A stretch of 64,000 nucleotides of DNA from Arachis hypogaea (taxonomy: Eukaryota > Streptophyta > Magnoliopsida > Fabales > Fabaceae): positions 81,848,445 through 81,912,444 of the forward strand of contig NC_092051.1 of the NCBI RefSeq assembly GCF_003086295.3, written 5' to 3'. Under the pieces are notes generated by a model. The model was not told where the DNA came from. It did not search any database and was given only the letters and a program-made list of their open reading frames with translations. Below, in pieces: positions 45,608 to 57,627 of the stretch. Position 1 is the stretch's first letter. The number at the start of each line of letters is the position of its first letter. The translations under genes were made by a program, and so were the position numbers.

Positions 45608-48217
45608 ATGACATGGTCGCTTCCAGACCCGAGCTTGGCCACTTTTGATCCGAAAATTGAAAGAACTTTAACTCATATAAGGCAAGCTCGGCGCTGGCTA
45701 GCTTTTGTGGATAGTGAATCGGAACCCCTTGGGGAACCCTCCCGTTCACTATCACCACCCATCCGTGACTATCATTCTCCAATCAATGAGGAGACTCTAT
45801 ATTCATCTGTGGGAGTACTGAACTCTCTTTGAGTGATTCAGGTGACACCGTCATCGTGGATCCACCTCGAAGAATCACCTTGAAGGAGGCCGGAGCTCCC
45901 GATCTTGACTTGCAACTGCTTCAAATTTTGTATCCGGCTTTAGATTCTAACTTTGAGCTCAAGTCCGGCACGATAAACTTGCTCCCAAAGTACAATGGAC
46001 TACCTGGAGAGGATCTTCTGAAGCATCTGTAGGATTTCCAAGTTGCTTGTTCAACCGCGAGAAGACATGGGGCCGATGAAGCTGCAATGTTGGTCTTCGC
46101 TTTCCCTTTCTCTTTGGAGGAAAAAGCGAAGGAGTGGTTTTAAACTCAAATGGGTGAAGTTAGATCCAACTGGGACTTGTTACGTAAAGAATTTTTGGAA
46201 AAGTTCTACCCTCCCAAGAAAACAGACAAGTTGCGAAGAGAGATCTCTTGCATTGTGCAACGGGATGGGGAGACATTGTATGAGTATTGGGAGAGATTTA
46301 AGAAGTTGCTGGAGGCTTGCCCTCACTACAGGATAGATGAGTTGGTTCTTATCAGTTATTTCTGTCAAGGAATGCACCACTAAGACAAGCTTCTCCTAGA
46401 TGCGGCGAGTGGAGGTTTATTGACCAAAAACAAGACCGCTGCAGAAGCATGGGAAGTTATTTCAGACTTGCGGACTCCATTCAGTACTCAAGGGTAAGAA
46501 GTCCACAACCGAAAGCTTTGAATGAAGTTTTTCCCTCCGGAGATGCTATTTTGACCAAGACCCTCGGGGAAATGACAATCTTGTTGCGATAACTCACCCA
46601 AAGGCAACAAATTCCTCAAGCTTTGATAGTATCCCCACCTCAAACCCTAAGGATTGAAGGACCACCAAGGGTATGTGGTGTTTGTGCGTGTAACAGTCAT
46701 TGCACCGATGAGTATCCTTAGCTCCAAGAGGACACTACATTGGCAGTAGCTAACTCTTATCCAGAAAGACCAAATCACAACCAAGGATCCAACCAACATG
46801 GAGGCAATCAAAACCAAGGGTGGAAGGATAATTCAAACCAAAGATGGAACCAAGATCCTCAATCTCATCCCAACCAAAACGCCCAAGTCTACTACTATCA
46901 GCATCCCCAAGGTCAACCACATACCAACAACCATACCAACAAACCCCACAATTTCAACCTCAACAGAAATACCAACACCCCCATAGTAGACCTATCCCTC
47001 CTCAAGTTAACCAAACCCTTCCCTTCAATCAACCTCACATGAATGACACAATTCATACCTTTATGCAAGAACAACGAGAGTTCCATAAGAAACAAGAAGC
47101 ATACATGGCTACAATAGCTGATGCCCTTTCCCGTTTAACTCTCCCTCCTCAAACCATACAAAACACCCAACAAGCTTCATCCTTAAGTAGTTTACCCTCC
47201 TAATCTCAACCCAACCCTAAGGGTAGCATAAATGCCATTACCCTTAGGAGCGGCACTAAACTTGACAAGAATCTTGCTATACCTACAAGGTTGAGTGAAG
47301 AAACGAACAATGAAGAGGTATAGATGAAATGGAAGAAATGAGGAAGGATGATGAAGGGGTTGACAAAAACGAGGAGGAACCACCTAAGGTCAAGGATCCA
47401 AAGAGAAAGACTTTGCTTGAAGAGCCTCTGCCCATTCCATTCCCAACTTTAGCCAAGAAGGCCAAGAAACAAGAAGAACTTGACCCAAATATGGTGGACG
47501 TTTTTAAGAAAGTTGAAGTCACTGTCCCCCTCTTTCAAGCCATTCAACAAGTGCCAATATATGCCAAGTTCCTTAAAGATGTGTGCACTGAACAAGCTTG
47601 GCAATCTCAACACAAAGCCGGTAGATGATTCTATCTCTTATTTACTTCCTGAAAAATGCAATGATCCCGGCCCATGTTTGGTCACTTGCTTGATTGGTGG
47701 AATGAAATTTATGGACTGTATGTGTGATCTGGGGGCACGCGTGACCATTATGCCACTCCCCATTTATGAAAGGTTGAATTTGTCACCCCTAAAGCGGTCC
47801 GGGGCGAGGTTTGTGCTAGCCGATAAGAGTATTGTGTCAGTTGTTGGAATTATAGAGAATGTCCTGGTTAATATTCAAGGATTGCTCTTTCCAGTTGATT
47901 TTCACATTTTGGAGACCCCTCCCATTGACTCTAACAAGCCATCATCCATACTCCTTTTAAGGCCATTCCTAAAGACGGCCCGTTTCAAGCTAGATGCACA
48001 TTACGGAGTCTATTCTTTTGAGTCGGATGGCAAGTTAGTCAAGTTCACTTTGGAGGAGTCCAACAAGCCCGTTCTTGAAGCTTATTCTATTTTTGGGTGC
48101 GACATAGTTGAAGAGCAAGTCATTGAGGATGGCAAGGAGCATGAGGAAGAGGATGTTGCCAAGAAGTCAAACTCAACCCAAAAATGCCAAGGAGTTGGAG
48201 ATTTTCCTCCTTGGTGA
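45608..48217 (+). pseudogene. gag-pro: W gag-pro, Athila-like, heavily broken
   Basis: Begins MTWSLPDPSLATFDPKIERT, changes frame near 45829, then runs in one frame through stops at 46030-46032, about 46141-46143 and 46381-46383. The Retrotrans_gag core is clear (WDLLRKEFLEKFYPPKK, YEYWERFKKLLEACP). A zinc knuckle at 46674-46715 reads CGVCACNSHCTDEY, with the last Cys changed to Tyr. After a Gln-rich stretch and frameshifts the protease follows (QQVPIYAKFLKDVC, then CDLGARVTIMPLPIYERL with the catalytic Asp codon at 47726-47728, and PFLKTARFKLDAHYG). It ends GVGDFPPW and stop at 48217; no RT domain follows. Confidence 0.85.
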
Positions 48218-48524
48218 AGTTTCCAAGTGACCAATGAAGCCATGCAAGTCCAACTTAGGACTCTAAACCAAAGTGCTCGGTGGGAGACACCCCACCATGG
48301 TAACTTTGTTCCAACTTTATCTTTTGTTTATAGCCCTTTTGAATTGTTTGCCTTTTTGTGATATAATGGTAAGTTTAGGTTTGATTTCATGAATTTTGAG
48401 TTGTATAAGTTGAATTACTTGTGGACTATGATTTTGTACTTGTTTGAATGATTTGGCATTGGTATGTTGATATACTAAGGGTAGGAACCTTAGTTTTAAA
48501 GAGAAAAGAATTTTCTGAAACAGG
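48218..48524 (+). other. W spacer after protease
   Basis: Non-coding. It contains the phrase aaagtgctcggtgggagacaccccaccatgg, equivalent to 54089-54115 in Z and about 41103-41130 in Y, so this junction is conserved between families. Confidence 0.6.
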
Positions 48525-49035
48525 GCATCTGTGTGTCCGCACCCATCTGTGCGTGTGCACAAAACTGCGTTTTTCGCCATCTGTGTGGACGCACAAGCCT
48601 ATGCGTCCGCACACGCCTTTATGTGTCCTCTTGTCGCAGCGCCAGCACGGCTTGTGCGTGCGCGCTGCCCAGTTTTCTTTGACCTGTGCGTGTGCACAGC
48701 TGCGTGCGTACGCACGCAACCCCTCATATACTCCATCTGTGCGGCCGCACAAACGTGTGCACCCGCACGCAACTTGATAGCTCCTCTGGTGGCAGCGAAG
48801 GAACAGCTTGTGTGTGGGCCTAACCTCCCCCACTTCTAGCCTTTGTGCGTGTGCACGGACCTGTGTGCGCATGCACACATGATTTCGTCCCCAAGTTAAA
48901 AAAAAACTCTCTCTGTGCAGTCGCACGTCTTTGTGCGTCTGCACGTCCTTTTGCAACCCCTTTGGTCGTAGCGATCGCACGCTGTGTGCGTTCGCATACT
49001 TCTAGGTTTTCGTCTCTGTGCGTCCGCACAGGACG
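48525..49035. repeat. W internal palindrome cluster, TGTGCGTGCGCACA type
   Basis: About 20 short sites such as tgtgcgtgtgcaca, tgtgtggacgcaca, tgcgtccgcaca, tgtgcggccgcaca and tgtgcgcatgcacac in 510 bp. The overlapping open frames on both strands are by-products of this repeat and not genes. Confidence 0.88.
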
Positions 49036-49074
49036 TGTTTTGGGCAATAACAGGGCAGCCTGCCCTGTTGAGAG

Positions 49075-49190
49075 TGATAAACCCATATTTCATGAGTTAT
49101 TTTGTGCTTAGTTTGAGTGATTTATTCAATCCTTCACCCACTTATTCATAGTAATTGCATGGTTTTACTTTCCATTCCTTATTATGTGAT
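49075..49190 (+). repeat. Z 5' LTR, first segment
   Basis: Starts TGATAAACCCATATTTCATG as does the 3' LTR at 59391. The last five bases GTGAT are S2's TSD. Confidence 0.9.
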
Positions 49191-50953
49191 TAGTATGCGA
49201 AATTGTTACTCTGAGGTTGTAAAATTTGTTGTTCGTTCTCTCCCTGGCATGGCGCCAATAACGGGTGCACAATACCATGGTCCAAACATAACTTCACAAC
49301 TTCGCACAACTAACCAGCAAGTGCACTGGGTCGTCCAAGTAATAAAACCTTACGTGAGTAAGGGTCGATCCCACGGAGATTGTTGGTATGAAGCAAGCTA
49401 TGGTCATCTTGTAAATCTCAGTCAGGCGGATATCAAATGGTTATGGAGTTTTCGAATATTAATAAAAATTAATAGAAAATAAAGATAGAAATACTTATGT
49501 AATTCATTGGTGAGAATTTCAGATAAGTGTATAGAGATGCTTTCGTTCCTCTGAACCTCTGCTTTTCTGCTGTCTTCATCCAATCCTTCCTACTCCTTTC
49601 CATGGCAAACTTTATGTAAGGGCATCACCGTCGTCAATGGCTACATCTCATCCTCTCTGTGAAAATGGTCCGATGCGCTGTCACTGCATGGCTAATCATC
49701 TAGAGGCATCACCGTTGTCAATGGCTACATCCCATCCTCTCTGTGAAAATGGTCCGATGCGCTATCACTGCATGGCTAAACAGCTGGAGGTTCTCGATCA
49801 TACTGGAATAGGATTTACTATCCTTTTGCGTCTGTCACTACGCCCAGCACTCGCGAGTTTGAAATTCGTTACAGTCATTCAATCCCTGAATCCTACTCGG
49901 AATACCACAGACAAGGTTTAGACTTTCTGGATTCTCATGAATGCCGCCATCAATCTAGCTTATACCACGAAGATTCTGATTAAGAGATCCAAGAGATAAT
50001 CATCCAATCTAAGGTGGAACAGAAGTGGTTGTCAGGCACGAGTTCGTATGGGAATGATGATGATTGTCACGTTCATCACATTCATATTGAATTGCGAATG
50101 AATATCTTAGAAGAGGAATAAGTTGAATTAAATAGAGAAACAATAGTACTTTGCATTAATTCGTGAGGAACAGCACAGCTCCACACCTTAATCTATGGTG
50201 TGTAGAAACTCTACCGTTGAAAATACATAAGTGATAAGGTCCAGGCATGGCCGAATGGCCAGCCCCCAAACGTGATCAATATGATCCAAAGTTGAACTAA
50301 AAATCATAAGATGATCCGAAGATGTAAATACAATAGTAAAAAGTCCTATTTATACTAAACTAGTCACTAGGGTTTACATAAGTAAGTAATTGATGCATAA
50401 ATCCACTTCCGGGGCCCACTTGGTGTGTGCTTGGGCTGAGCTTGAAGTTTACACATGAAGAGGTCATTCTTGGAGTTGAACGCCAGTTTGTAACGTGTTT
50501 CTGGCGTTCAACTCTGGTCCGTGACGTGTTTCTGGCGTTTAACTCCAGACTACAGCGTAGAACTGGCGTTCAACGTCCTTTTGCGTCGTTTAAACTCGGC
50601 CAAAGTATGGACTATTATATATTTCTGGAATTCCCTGGATGTCTACTTTCCAACGAAATTGAAAGCGTGCCATTTTGAGTTCTGTAGCTCCAGAAAATCC
50701 ACTTTGAGTGCAGGGAGGTCAGAATCCAACAGCATCAGCAGTCCTTCTTCAACCTCTGAATCTGATTTTTGCTCAAGTCCCTCAATTTCAACCAGAAAAT
50801 ACCTGACATCACAGAAAAATACACAAACTCATAGTAAAGTCCAGAAATGTGAATTTAAAATAAAAACTAATAAAAACATCCCTAAAAGTAACTAGATCCT
50901 ACTAAAAACATACTAAAAACAATGCCAAAAGCGTATAAATTATCCGCTCATCA
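49191..50953 (-). mobile_element. S2, solo LTR of the F family
   Basis: TSD GTGAT at 49186-49190 and 50954-50958. Outer end CTCATCA is intact; the inner end begins TAGTATGCG where F1 has TGGTGCGC. One LTR length (1,763 bp) with no interior, so left by LTR-LTR recombination. It has a short internal duplication near 49640-49770 (gcatcaccgt..gtcaatggctacatc twice), which explains the extra length. Palindromes at 50470-50575. No gene. Confidence 0.9.
50347..50354 (-). promoter_or_regulatory. TATA box, S2
   Basis: TATAAATA on the minus strand at the conserved F LTR position. Confidence 0.55.
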
Positions 50954-50958
50954 GTGAT

Positions 50959-52358
50959 GTATGTGAAAAACATGTTTCCTAAGCTTTAAAATTAATTATT
51001 TTAATTACCTTTACTTCCATTCGATGCTGTGATTAGTGTGTTGAGTAGTTTCAGGTTTTCTAAGGCAGAATGACTTAAAGGATGGCAAAGAAAACGTACA
51101 AAAATGGAAGGAAAGTGCGAAACGGAGTTTTGAAGAAACTGGCATCCATGCGATCGCATGGATGACGCGATCGCGTGCCAGGTGCGAAGAAGCAGCGACG
51201 CGGCTGCATGACTGACGCGGCTGCGCGACTTGAGCATAGCGCATTCGATGCGGACGCGTGACCGACGCGACCACGCCACAAGGAAAACTCCAGATGACGC
51301 GACCGCGTGACCCACGTGGACACGTGACAGCGGCCACGTATCAGAATTTACAGAATACGCCCCCAGCAATTTTTGAAGCCCTTTTGGCCCAGATCCAGGT
51401 GCAGAACACACAGACTAGAGGCTATAAAGTGGGGGAATGCATCCATTCAAGGGAGAGCTCGCATTTTTTACTACTTTCCATGATTTAGATTTAGTTTGAG
51501 AGAGGTTCTCTCCTCTCTCTCTTAGGATTAAGATTTAGGACTTCTCTTAGTTTTTAAGAGTGACTCTCGATCCAGGTTTAATATTTACTTTAATTCATGT
51601 TTCTATAGTACTTTCACTTTAATGCTTTTATTCGTATCTACAGATGTTGCCCAATTGGCTTATGAATTATTCCATGTTACAGATTATTATTTGAGTTAAT
51701 GATTATTTGAGGTATTTCAGTTCATTATTGTTCTCTTTAAATTAAGTTATCATTGTTTCCGATCTGAAGATATTTTATTGCAGCAATTTACTTTTTTTCC
51801 CCTTTTGGTCCTGGTTAAGAAATCAGTAACTCAACAGTTATCAACCTCAGCATAATTGATAATCGTTATCTTGCTAATTAAACTGAACTTCAATAATCCC
51901 AACTTTTTCTTAGGAAATAAATAGGATTCGAAGGTCAAACTAATTAGTCCCTTGACATTCCTTTACTTTAGTAAAGGTTAACTAAGTGGAATTAAGATTC
52001 AACTTTCACTATTGTTGAGAGGAATAATTAAGTTGGAGTTCCAATTTCTCTTACCTTGCCAAAAGTTTGCTTTACAGTATTTATTTATTTTAATTGCCAT
52101 TTAAATTATTTGTCATATCTACTCTTCATTCTCAACCCCGATTTTACAACCTCCATAACCAATAATAAGAACATACTTCTCTGAGGTTCCTTGAGAAGAC
52201 GACCCGAGGTTTAAATACTCGGTTATCAATTTTAAAAGGGGTTTGTTACTTGTGACAACCAAAACGTTTGTATGAAAGGACTTTTGAAGGTTTAGAAACT
52301 ATACTTGCAACGAGGATTTATCCACAAATTTCTAGACCACGCAAAAGTTCTCTCATCA
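50959..52358 (+). repeat. Z 5' LTR, second segment
   Basis: Begins GTATGTGAAAAACATG and ends TCTCATCA. Palindrome block 51145-51340 (CATGCGATCGCATG, GACGCGATCGCGTG, GACGCGGCTGCGCG). Hairpin CCGAGgtttaaataCTCGG at about 52203-52221. No gene. Confidence 0.9.
51423..51429 (+). promoter_or_regulatory. TATA box of the Z 5' LTR
   Basis: TATAAAG in ggcTATAAAGtgggg, about 85 bp downstream of the palindrome block. The same occurs in the 3' LTR at 59945-59951. Confidence 0.6.
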
Positions 52359-52361
52359 AAA

Positions 52362-52379
52362 TGGCGACGTTGCCGGGGA
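52362..52379 (+). other. Primer-binding site of Z (tRNA-Asp)
   Basis: TGGCGACGTTGCCGGGGA, one mismatch from the tRNA-Asp complement, three bases after the LTR. Confidence 0.9.
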
Positions 52380-52476
52380 ACTGTTAACGTGTGCCTTATT
52401 ATTGGTTATTATAAATATTTTTCTTTTGCTTGTTTATTTATTTTTGTTTTTTTCCTTTTTATCTTTATTTGCTACC

Positions 52477-54042
52477 ATGAACTCTCACCCCTCTCGCTTT
52501 GAGTTTGGTTCTAACTTTGTTGAAGGAAATAGAAGTTACAGCAGGAATATGCATCAAGGTTAGACCAATCAAGGATGGATGGAGCCAAGAGGATCTAATC
52601 AATCCTTTAGGCAGCAACACCCTCTGAGATATCCTGAACAAAGACCATTCTACCGTGCATACCCAGCTAAAAGATATGGTGGACAACCTTGTAACTACCA
52701 ACAAGCCCCACTCCGTGCATATAAACCATCCTTTCAACATAACCTCGAACCACCACACTCACAAGCTTCTCTTCACCATTCGCCACCATAAGATCCTTCC
52801 TTACCCCTGTACCAATCCAATCACTCCCAATCACCACCACTTTCCTATGTATCATGCCCAAGTCCGGCAACCCGAGAAGCAGAGGTTTGCCTAAAGGAAA
52901 CAGTAAATAAACTTCAAACAACCATTCGACAACTGGAGCAAACAATAATTCAATGGGTTTCTAGGCGCTCAAATACACAAGGACCAACCACAGCCCCATG
53001 TGAACAGTCTAACGAAGAGCGTAGCATGAAGGAGATACCAGAAACTCCAGTGGACAAGACAGAGCACGAATTTGTACTAGAACAAGTAGAAGAAGTTGTC
53101 ATTGTTCAAGAAGAAGAATTGGTTGAAGATCTAGGAGACGCTGAACCTCCATGGGAATCCAGAACTGAGAAGAACTCCGTCAAGGACGCTACAGTTGATG
53201 CTAAGGAGGATATTGTACAATCTCCAAGGCAAGTTGTTTATGAAGAATCAGACGGAATAATCCAAGAAGCAATTTCCCTTGATAGTGATAGTCACAAGTC
53301 TAGCTCTCCTAGTAATGAACTTGCATCCGCAAGTGAATTCTCTGAGATCAAAGAATCTTTCCCATATGAATACGAAGATGATGTAGAGGTAGATTTCTCT
53401 CAACCTCCAATCTATGACTCAAATGATGAGGAAGACATAGAAGACTTTGACCAGGACACAGATACAATTGTAGAACCTTGCAAGGAAGTGGAGGAATTCA
53501 CGGAAGAGCACAAGGGAGTAGAACTTACAGAACCACCGGAAACACCTATCCCAAGGCCATTACCACCTAATACAAGCTTCAAGTGGGTACAATCCTTAAC
53601 CTATAACTTTACTTATTCACTTGAATATGGTTTGCTTGAAACAGATGGCCAGCTTAGAGCTCTTTGCGGCTTTAAGAGTAAGGGGGAAATTGCTCGTACT
53701 CAGAGTTGGTGCACAAGGTTCAATAAGGTTTCACGCTTCACCTCGAAGTACACGGATTGGTATCATGCTCAATTGCATGGATCACGGAGAACATTTGGTC
53801 ACCATGGTGAGATTCCACTTTTTAAACCGCCCGGATGGAAACATATAGATCAAGACGGAGGCGGATTTAATAGCAAAGCTTGGGATCCTGGAATCTATTC
53901 TGACATTCGTCACCCCGGGAACCTGAAAATTTGTTTGAAGCTGCTCAGAAGCTTTACATGCCTAGTTTGGGACCCCGGAGGGTATTGGCATTCCAAGCAC
54001 TGGTGGAGATTTCTGGAAGAATTTAAACACAAGCCACCATAA
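52477..54042 (+). pseudogene. Z ORF1, acidic unknown protein, two in-frame stops
   Basis: A single frame of about 521 codons from MNSHPSRFEFGSNFV to KHWWRFLEEFKHKPP, interrupted only by TAG at 52561-52563 and TAA at 52789-52791; from 53026 it is open for 338 residues. N-terminal third: Gln/Pro/Tyr-rich, then a short heptad-like stretch (LKETVNKLQTTIRQLEQ). Middle: strongly acidic, with EFVLEQVEEVVIVQEEE, DLGDAEPPWES and a Ser/Asp/Glu-rich block. C-terminal 160 residues: FKWVQSLTYNFTYSLEYGLL, CGFKSKG and GSRRTFGHHGEIP, conserved in Y. No capsid, zinc-knuckle or protease motif seen. Position suggests a gag replacement. Confidence 0.8.
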
Positions 54043-54264
54043 CAGGAAGCCCTTCCAATATCCAACTTAAGGACTTTAACTAAAAGTGCTAGGTGGGAGA
54101 CAACCCACCATGGTATGATCGTTCCTTTTTCAATTTTAATTTTATTTCGTTTTGTTTGTTTTTGAATTTTATTTTTATTTTATTAAACCTGGAATCATGC
54201 ATAGCATTCACATTAAGCATTGCATCCTGCTTTCAGTTAAAAGAAAAAGAAAAAAGGGATGCAT
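54043..54264 (+). other. Z spacer after ORF1
   Basis: Non-coding, with the conserved phrase aaaagtgctaggtgggagac at 54081-54100, then T-rich sequence leading to the palindrome cluster. Confidence 0.6.
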
Positions 54265-54730
54265 GACACGACCGCATGCCCCATGCGATCGCGTCATATG
54301 GCGAAAACACTATCCACGCGACCGCGTCATCCACGCGGCCGCGTGACCTGGAGATCGGCGTAAACATCCAACGTCCAGAAAGTTAGGTTGGAATCGTGCG
54401 GCCCTTGTGCATTTTGCACAAATTGACCCACGCGATCGCATGCCCCATGCGATCGCGTCACTTGCACAATACCAATCTCACGTGACCGCGTGAGCGATGC
54501 GATCGCGTCGCATGTATTGCACATCACCCCAGAAGGAGACAGAGAGTTGCGCTGAAACGGTGCTGGAGTCGTGCGTTTAGCACAAATTCCAGCGACGTGA
54601 TCGCGCGACCCACGCGATCGCGTCATCCCCTTTCCCACCCCTCTCATGCGATCGCGCGACCCACGCGATCGCGTCACTCCCATTTTCACCCCCACCACGC
54701 GACCGCATCCCCCACGCGATCGCGTGGATT
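54265..54730. repeat. Z internal palindrome cluster, CACGCGATCGCGTG type
   Basis: About 18 sites such as catgcgatcgcgtc, cacgcgaccgcgtc, cacgcggccgcgtg, cacgcgatcgcatg and cacgcgatcgcgtg, often as pairs about 18-20 bp apart. The same site type occurs in the Z LTRs. Open frames here are repeat by-products. Confidence 0.9.
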
Positions 54731-56181
54731 TGAAAATATAACCCCCCCAGCCACGCGAACCCTATCAGTCGCGCAGCCCCCAACCCTCTTCTCCCAACCA
54801 CCACCCAGCCACCACCCAGACACCGCCCACCCACCGCCGCCACCCAGACGCCGCCACCACCCAGACGCCGCCGCCACCTACCCCCTTCCTCCCTCCCCTT
54901 CTTCTTTCTTCTTTCTTCCTCTCTTTCCCCCCTTCCCGCCACTGCCCTCCGCGGACCACCACCCACCACCGCCGGACATCCTAGCCGCGCCACCCCCTTT
55001 CCCCTATCCAACCCCTATTTCACCCATTACCCTTCCCAAAGTCCCTACCTCCTAACAGCAGCAACCGCTGTGCCCAACGCCGCCAGCCGCCGCGCCGGAC
55101 GTCACCGCCAGCCACCGTGCCAACCACCGGATGCCACCATCACCACCACCCAACCACCTTCCTACTTACTCCCCTTCTTTCGCCGTCCAGGTTCCGCAAC
55201 ACTCAATCGCTTTTTCCATTCGTAGTTCTTCTTATTTTTTTCCGTTTCTGTTCATAATTAGGATAGATAGTCTTGCATGTTGTAGTGGATTTTAGGTTGT
55301 TAGGTAGATTAGGCTGTGATTAGTGGCTCTAGGTCTGTTTATTTGCACTGTTCTTGCTTCTGTTTTATCATATTTGCAAATCTGTTGTTGCTGTAATCTT
55401 GTTCATATGCTGTATTTCTTGTATATTGCTGCTCTTTACATTGAATTTTCATGTTTATATTATATATATTTACCTGTAGCTTGACTTTTTAATTCATATG
55501 AACTGCCTTGTTTGCTGTTTATTTTTCGGGACAATCCAATTTTCGCCAGAATGCTGTCCAAATTTTTTGTGACTTGTTTTCATTCATGTTTTGGTTTGGC
55601 AATCTAAACTCTGTTGTTCTCTGCCTTAACCAAACCGTTTCATGAATGCTATGGCAGACTTTTTTTTTTATCCTCTTTGATTTCCTGGTTTATAAACTGC
55701 ATTTGTGATATTCTGATTCTAGTTCTTGCTTTCTTTATATCTATTTGAATCAACCTCACCCTGTTTTCCTTGTTCGGCTATGAGTTATTTCCAGTCATAA
55801 TTGTGAATCCTTGTTACATGGACTATTTTCTTTATGCCACTTACTTTAACCCGCATTTTACTGACTCACTAATTTTAATTTACTAACTTCTTTTTCAAAT
55901 TCTAACCATACTAACCTTTTAAAATCTCTTTTCTGATTTTTCACTTTCCTCTAACTTTCTAACCATGGCATAATGACAATTTTTCTATTTAACTTGACTT
56001 CTGATACATTTTGGATTGTAACTTCTTCCTATCAAACGTTTAAACTACTATACAATCCTTAATGCACATTTACTTAACTCATTTAGCTCATTTAAATTCT
56101 CCCATGCCACTTTGTGTTTTCTTTGCCTACATGCCTACTTGCTTTCCTATTTTCATATATCCTGGTTTTCCATTTTTCAGG
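54731..56181 (+). other. Z ORF2 leader: C-rich stretch then T-rich intron-like stretch
   Basis: From 54760 to 55200 the DNA is very C-rich with CCACC repeats; from 55200 it is T-rich up to catttttcagG directly before the ATG at 56182. This looks like a 3' splice site. A donor such as CCAG-GTTCCG near 55187-55192 is possible. No convincing gene. Confidence 0.6.
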
Positions 56182-57627
56182 ATGTCTGCCTCACAGAGGA
56201 AAGGAAAGGGCAAGGCCACTGGCAAGCGCAAGCGAGGAGATTCCTCCCAGTCCATCATTGACCTCATGCATGATTCCTCATGGCGGGAGAAGAACTTTAC
56301 ACAACAGGAAAAAGCTGACCAACTGCTCCCTGCAAATGATTCAATAAAATTTGCAAACCGATACTGCGAGCTGAAGTATCCGGCATTTGCAAACTCCAGG
56401 AATCTATACCTGGAGAGAACTCTGAAGATTCCAGAAGCACTCCAGCAGTACACCACTGAGCAAATCAAGCAAAGAGGCTGGTTCTTTCTGGAGAGAATAT
56501 TGACCGAGGTCAATACATCTTGGGCCCGGGAATTCTACTGCAACTACTACATCACCACCCTAGATGCAGTGAACCTGAGAGGAAAGCAGATTCTGGTCAC
56601 TGACGAGGCCATAGAGGACATTCTCTGGCTCCCAGCCAAGTCCTATCAGCCTGATGGTTATCAAAAGACTGAGGAGGACATGCGCCTGATGCAGTTTGAT
56701 TGGGATGTTGTGAAGGCACGGATAGCTCTCGACCCGACTGTTCCTTGGGAGATGGGTCAGGATACCACCATGCCTAGAGGGATTAAGAGGGAGTACTTAA
56801 ATGATGAGGCTCGGTTATGGCACCAGATCTTGAGCAACTATGTAATGCCGAGTACTCATGAGACGGAGATCCCGGCTGCTATGATCACCCTCCTATGGTG
56901 TGTGATGGAGGGTAAGGACCTTTATCTGCCACACTTGATCCAGCATTATATGGCCAGGGTCCACGTCCGAGGCACCCTCCTTTTTCCGTATCTGGTTACA
57001 CAGCTAGGCCGTTGAGCTGACGTGCCATGGGAGGATGCCGATGCGAGACCACCAGCGGCGGACTGCAGGAAGATCATTCCTCACAGCAGGAACTTCCTAG
57101 CTTTGGGCTCCAGACCACCACCCTTCACTGCTACTGATGAGACAGCCCTACCGTCTGCTGGACCCTCTTCATCCACGGCTGCCCCTGTTGCCCCTGCTGC
57201 CACCACTGCACCTCCACCTACCTCTGAGCCCGTATACCGCCTCGTGCACCGCCTATTCCGACAGCTTGATGAGATGGAGCGCCGTAACCAGCCGCGGTAT
57301 GAGAGATTGGAGCATCACAGCCAGCGACGCTATTCACATCTAAAGCTGATGATCCGACAGGGTGGTGACATCCCCTCCGAGCCCGACACACCATCAGAGC
57401 CATCAGAGGAGGAGGAGGATGAACCCCAGGAGGAGACCCATCAGCAGGCAGGCACAGAGCAGGCTGTGCCACATCAGGAGCTTACGCATCAGATCGAGGC
57501 TGCAGATCCGGAGATCCCGATCCAGTCAGCACCGCCTCTACAGCAGCCAGACGCTCAGCCCACCACCACCACAGAGCCTCCAGCTACCATCCCTACCAGT
57601 GATGACACCCCTTCACACCCAGCTTGA
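56182..57627 (+). pseudogene. Z ORF2, plant transposon-type protein, one in-frame stop
   Basis: About 481 codons with one TGA at 57013-57015. Starts MSASQRKGKGKATGKRKRG (basic, nuclear-signal-like). Residues about 40-277 are the domain shared with F and W ORF2 (REFYCNYYITTLDAV, ILVTDEAIEDILWLP, EARLWHQILSNYVMP, MITLLWCVMEGKDLYL). After the stop the frame stays open: a Pro/Ala/Thr-rich linker, a probable coiled coil (YRLVHRLFRQLDEMERR), then an acidic Glu/Pro tail. The earlier in-frame ATG at 56062 lies in the T-rich leader and is not favoured. Same basic / domain / coiled-coil layout as F ORF2 but low sequence identity. Confidence 0.8.

Noticed and set aside
48426..49111. Several overlapping open frames on both strands of 66-184 codons
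   Set aside because: They lie over the W palindrome cluster; palindromic CG-rich repeats remove stop codons from several frames at once. The peptides are simple Arg/His/Thr/Cys repeats with no homology.
54327..55055. Open frames of 123-152 codons in both directions
   Set aside because: By-products of the Z palindrome cluster and the CCACC-rich stretch; low complexity and overlapping.
54760..55200. C-rich DNA that could be a host gene exon or CpG island
   Set aside because: It lies inside Z between the palindrome cluster and ORF2, with CCACC repeats and no sustained protein-like frame.
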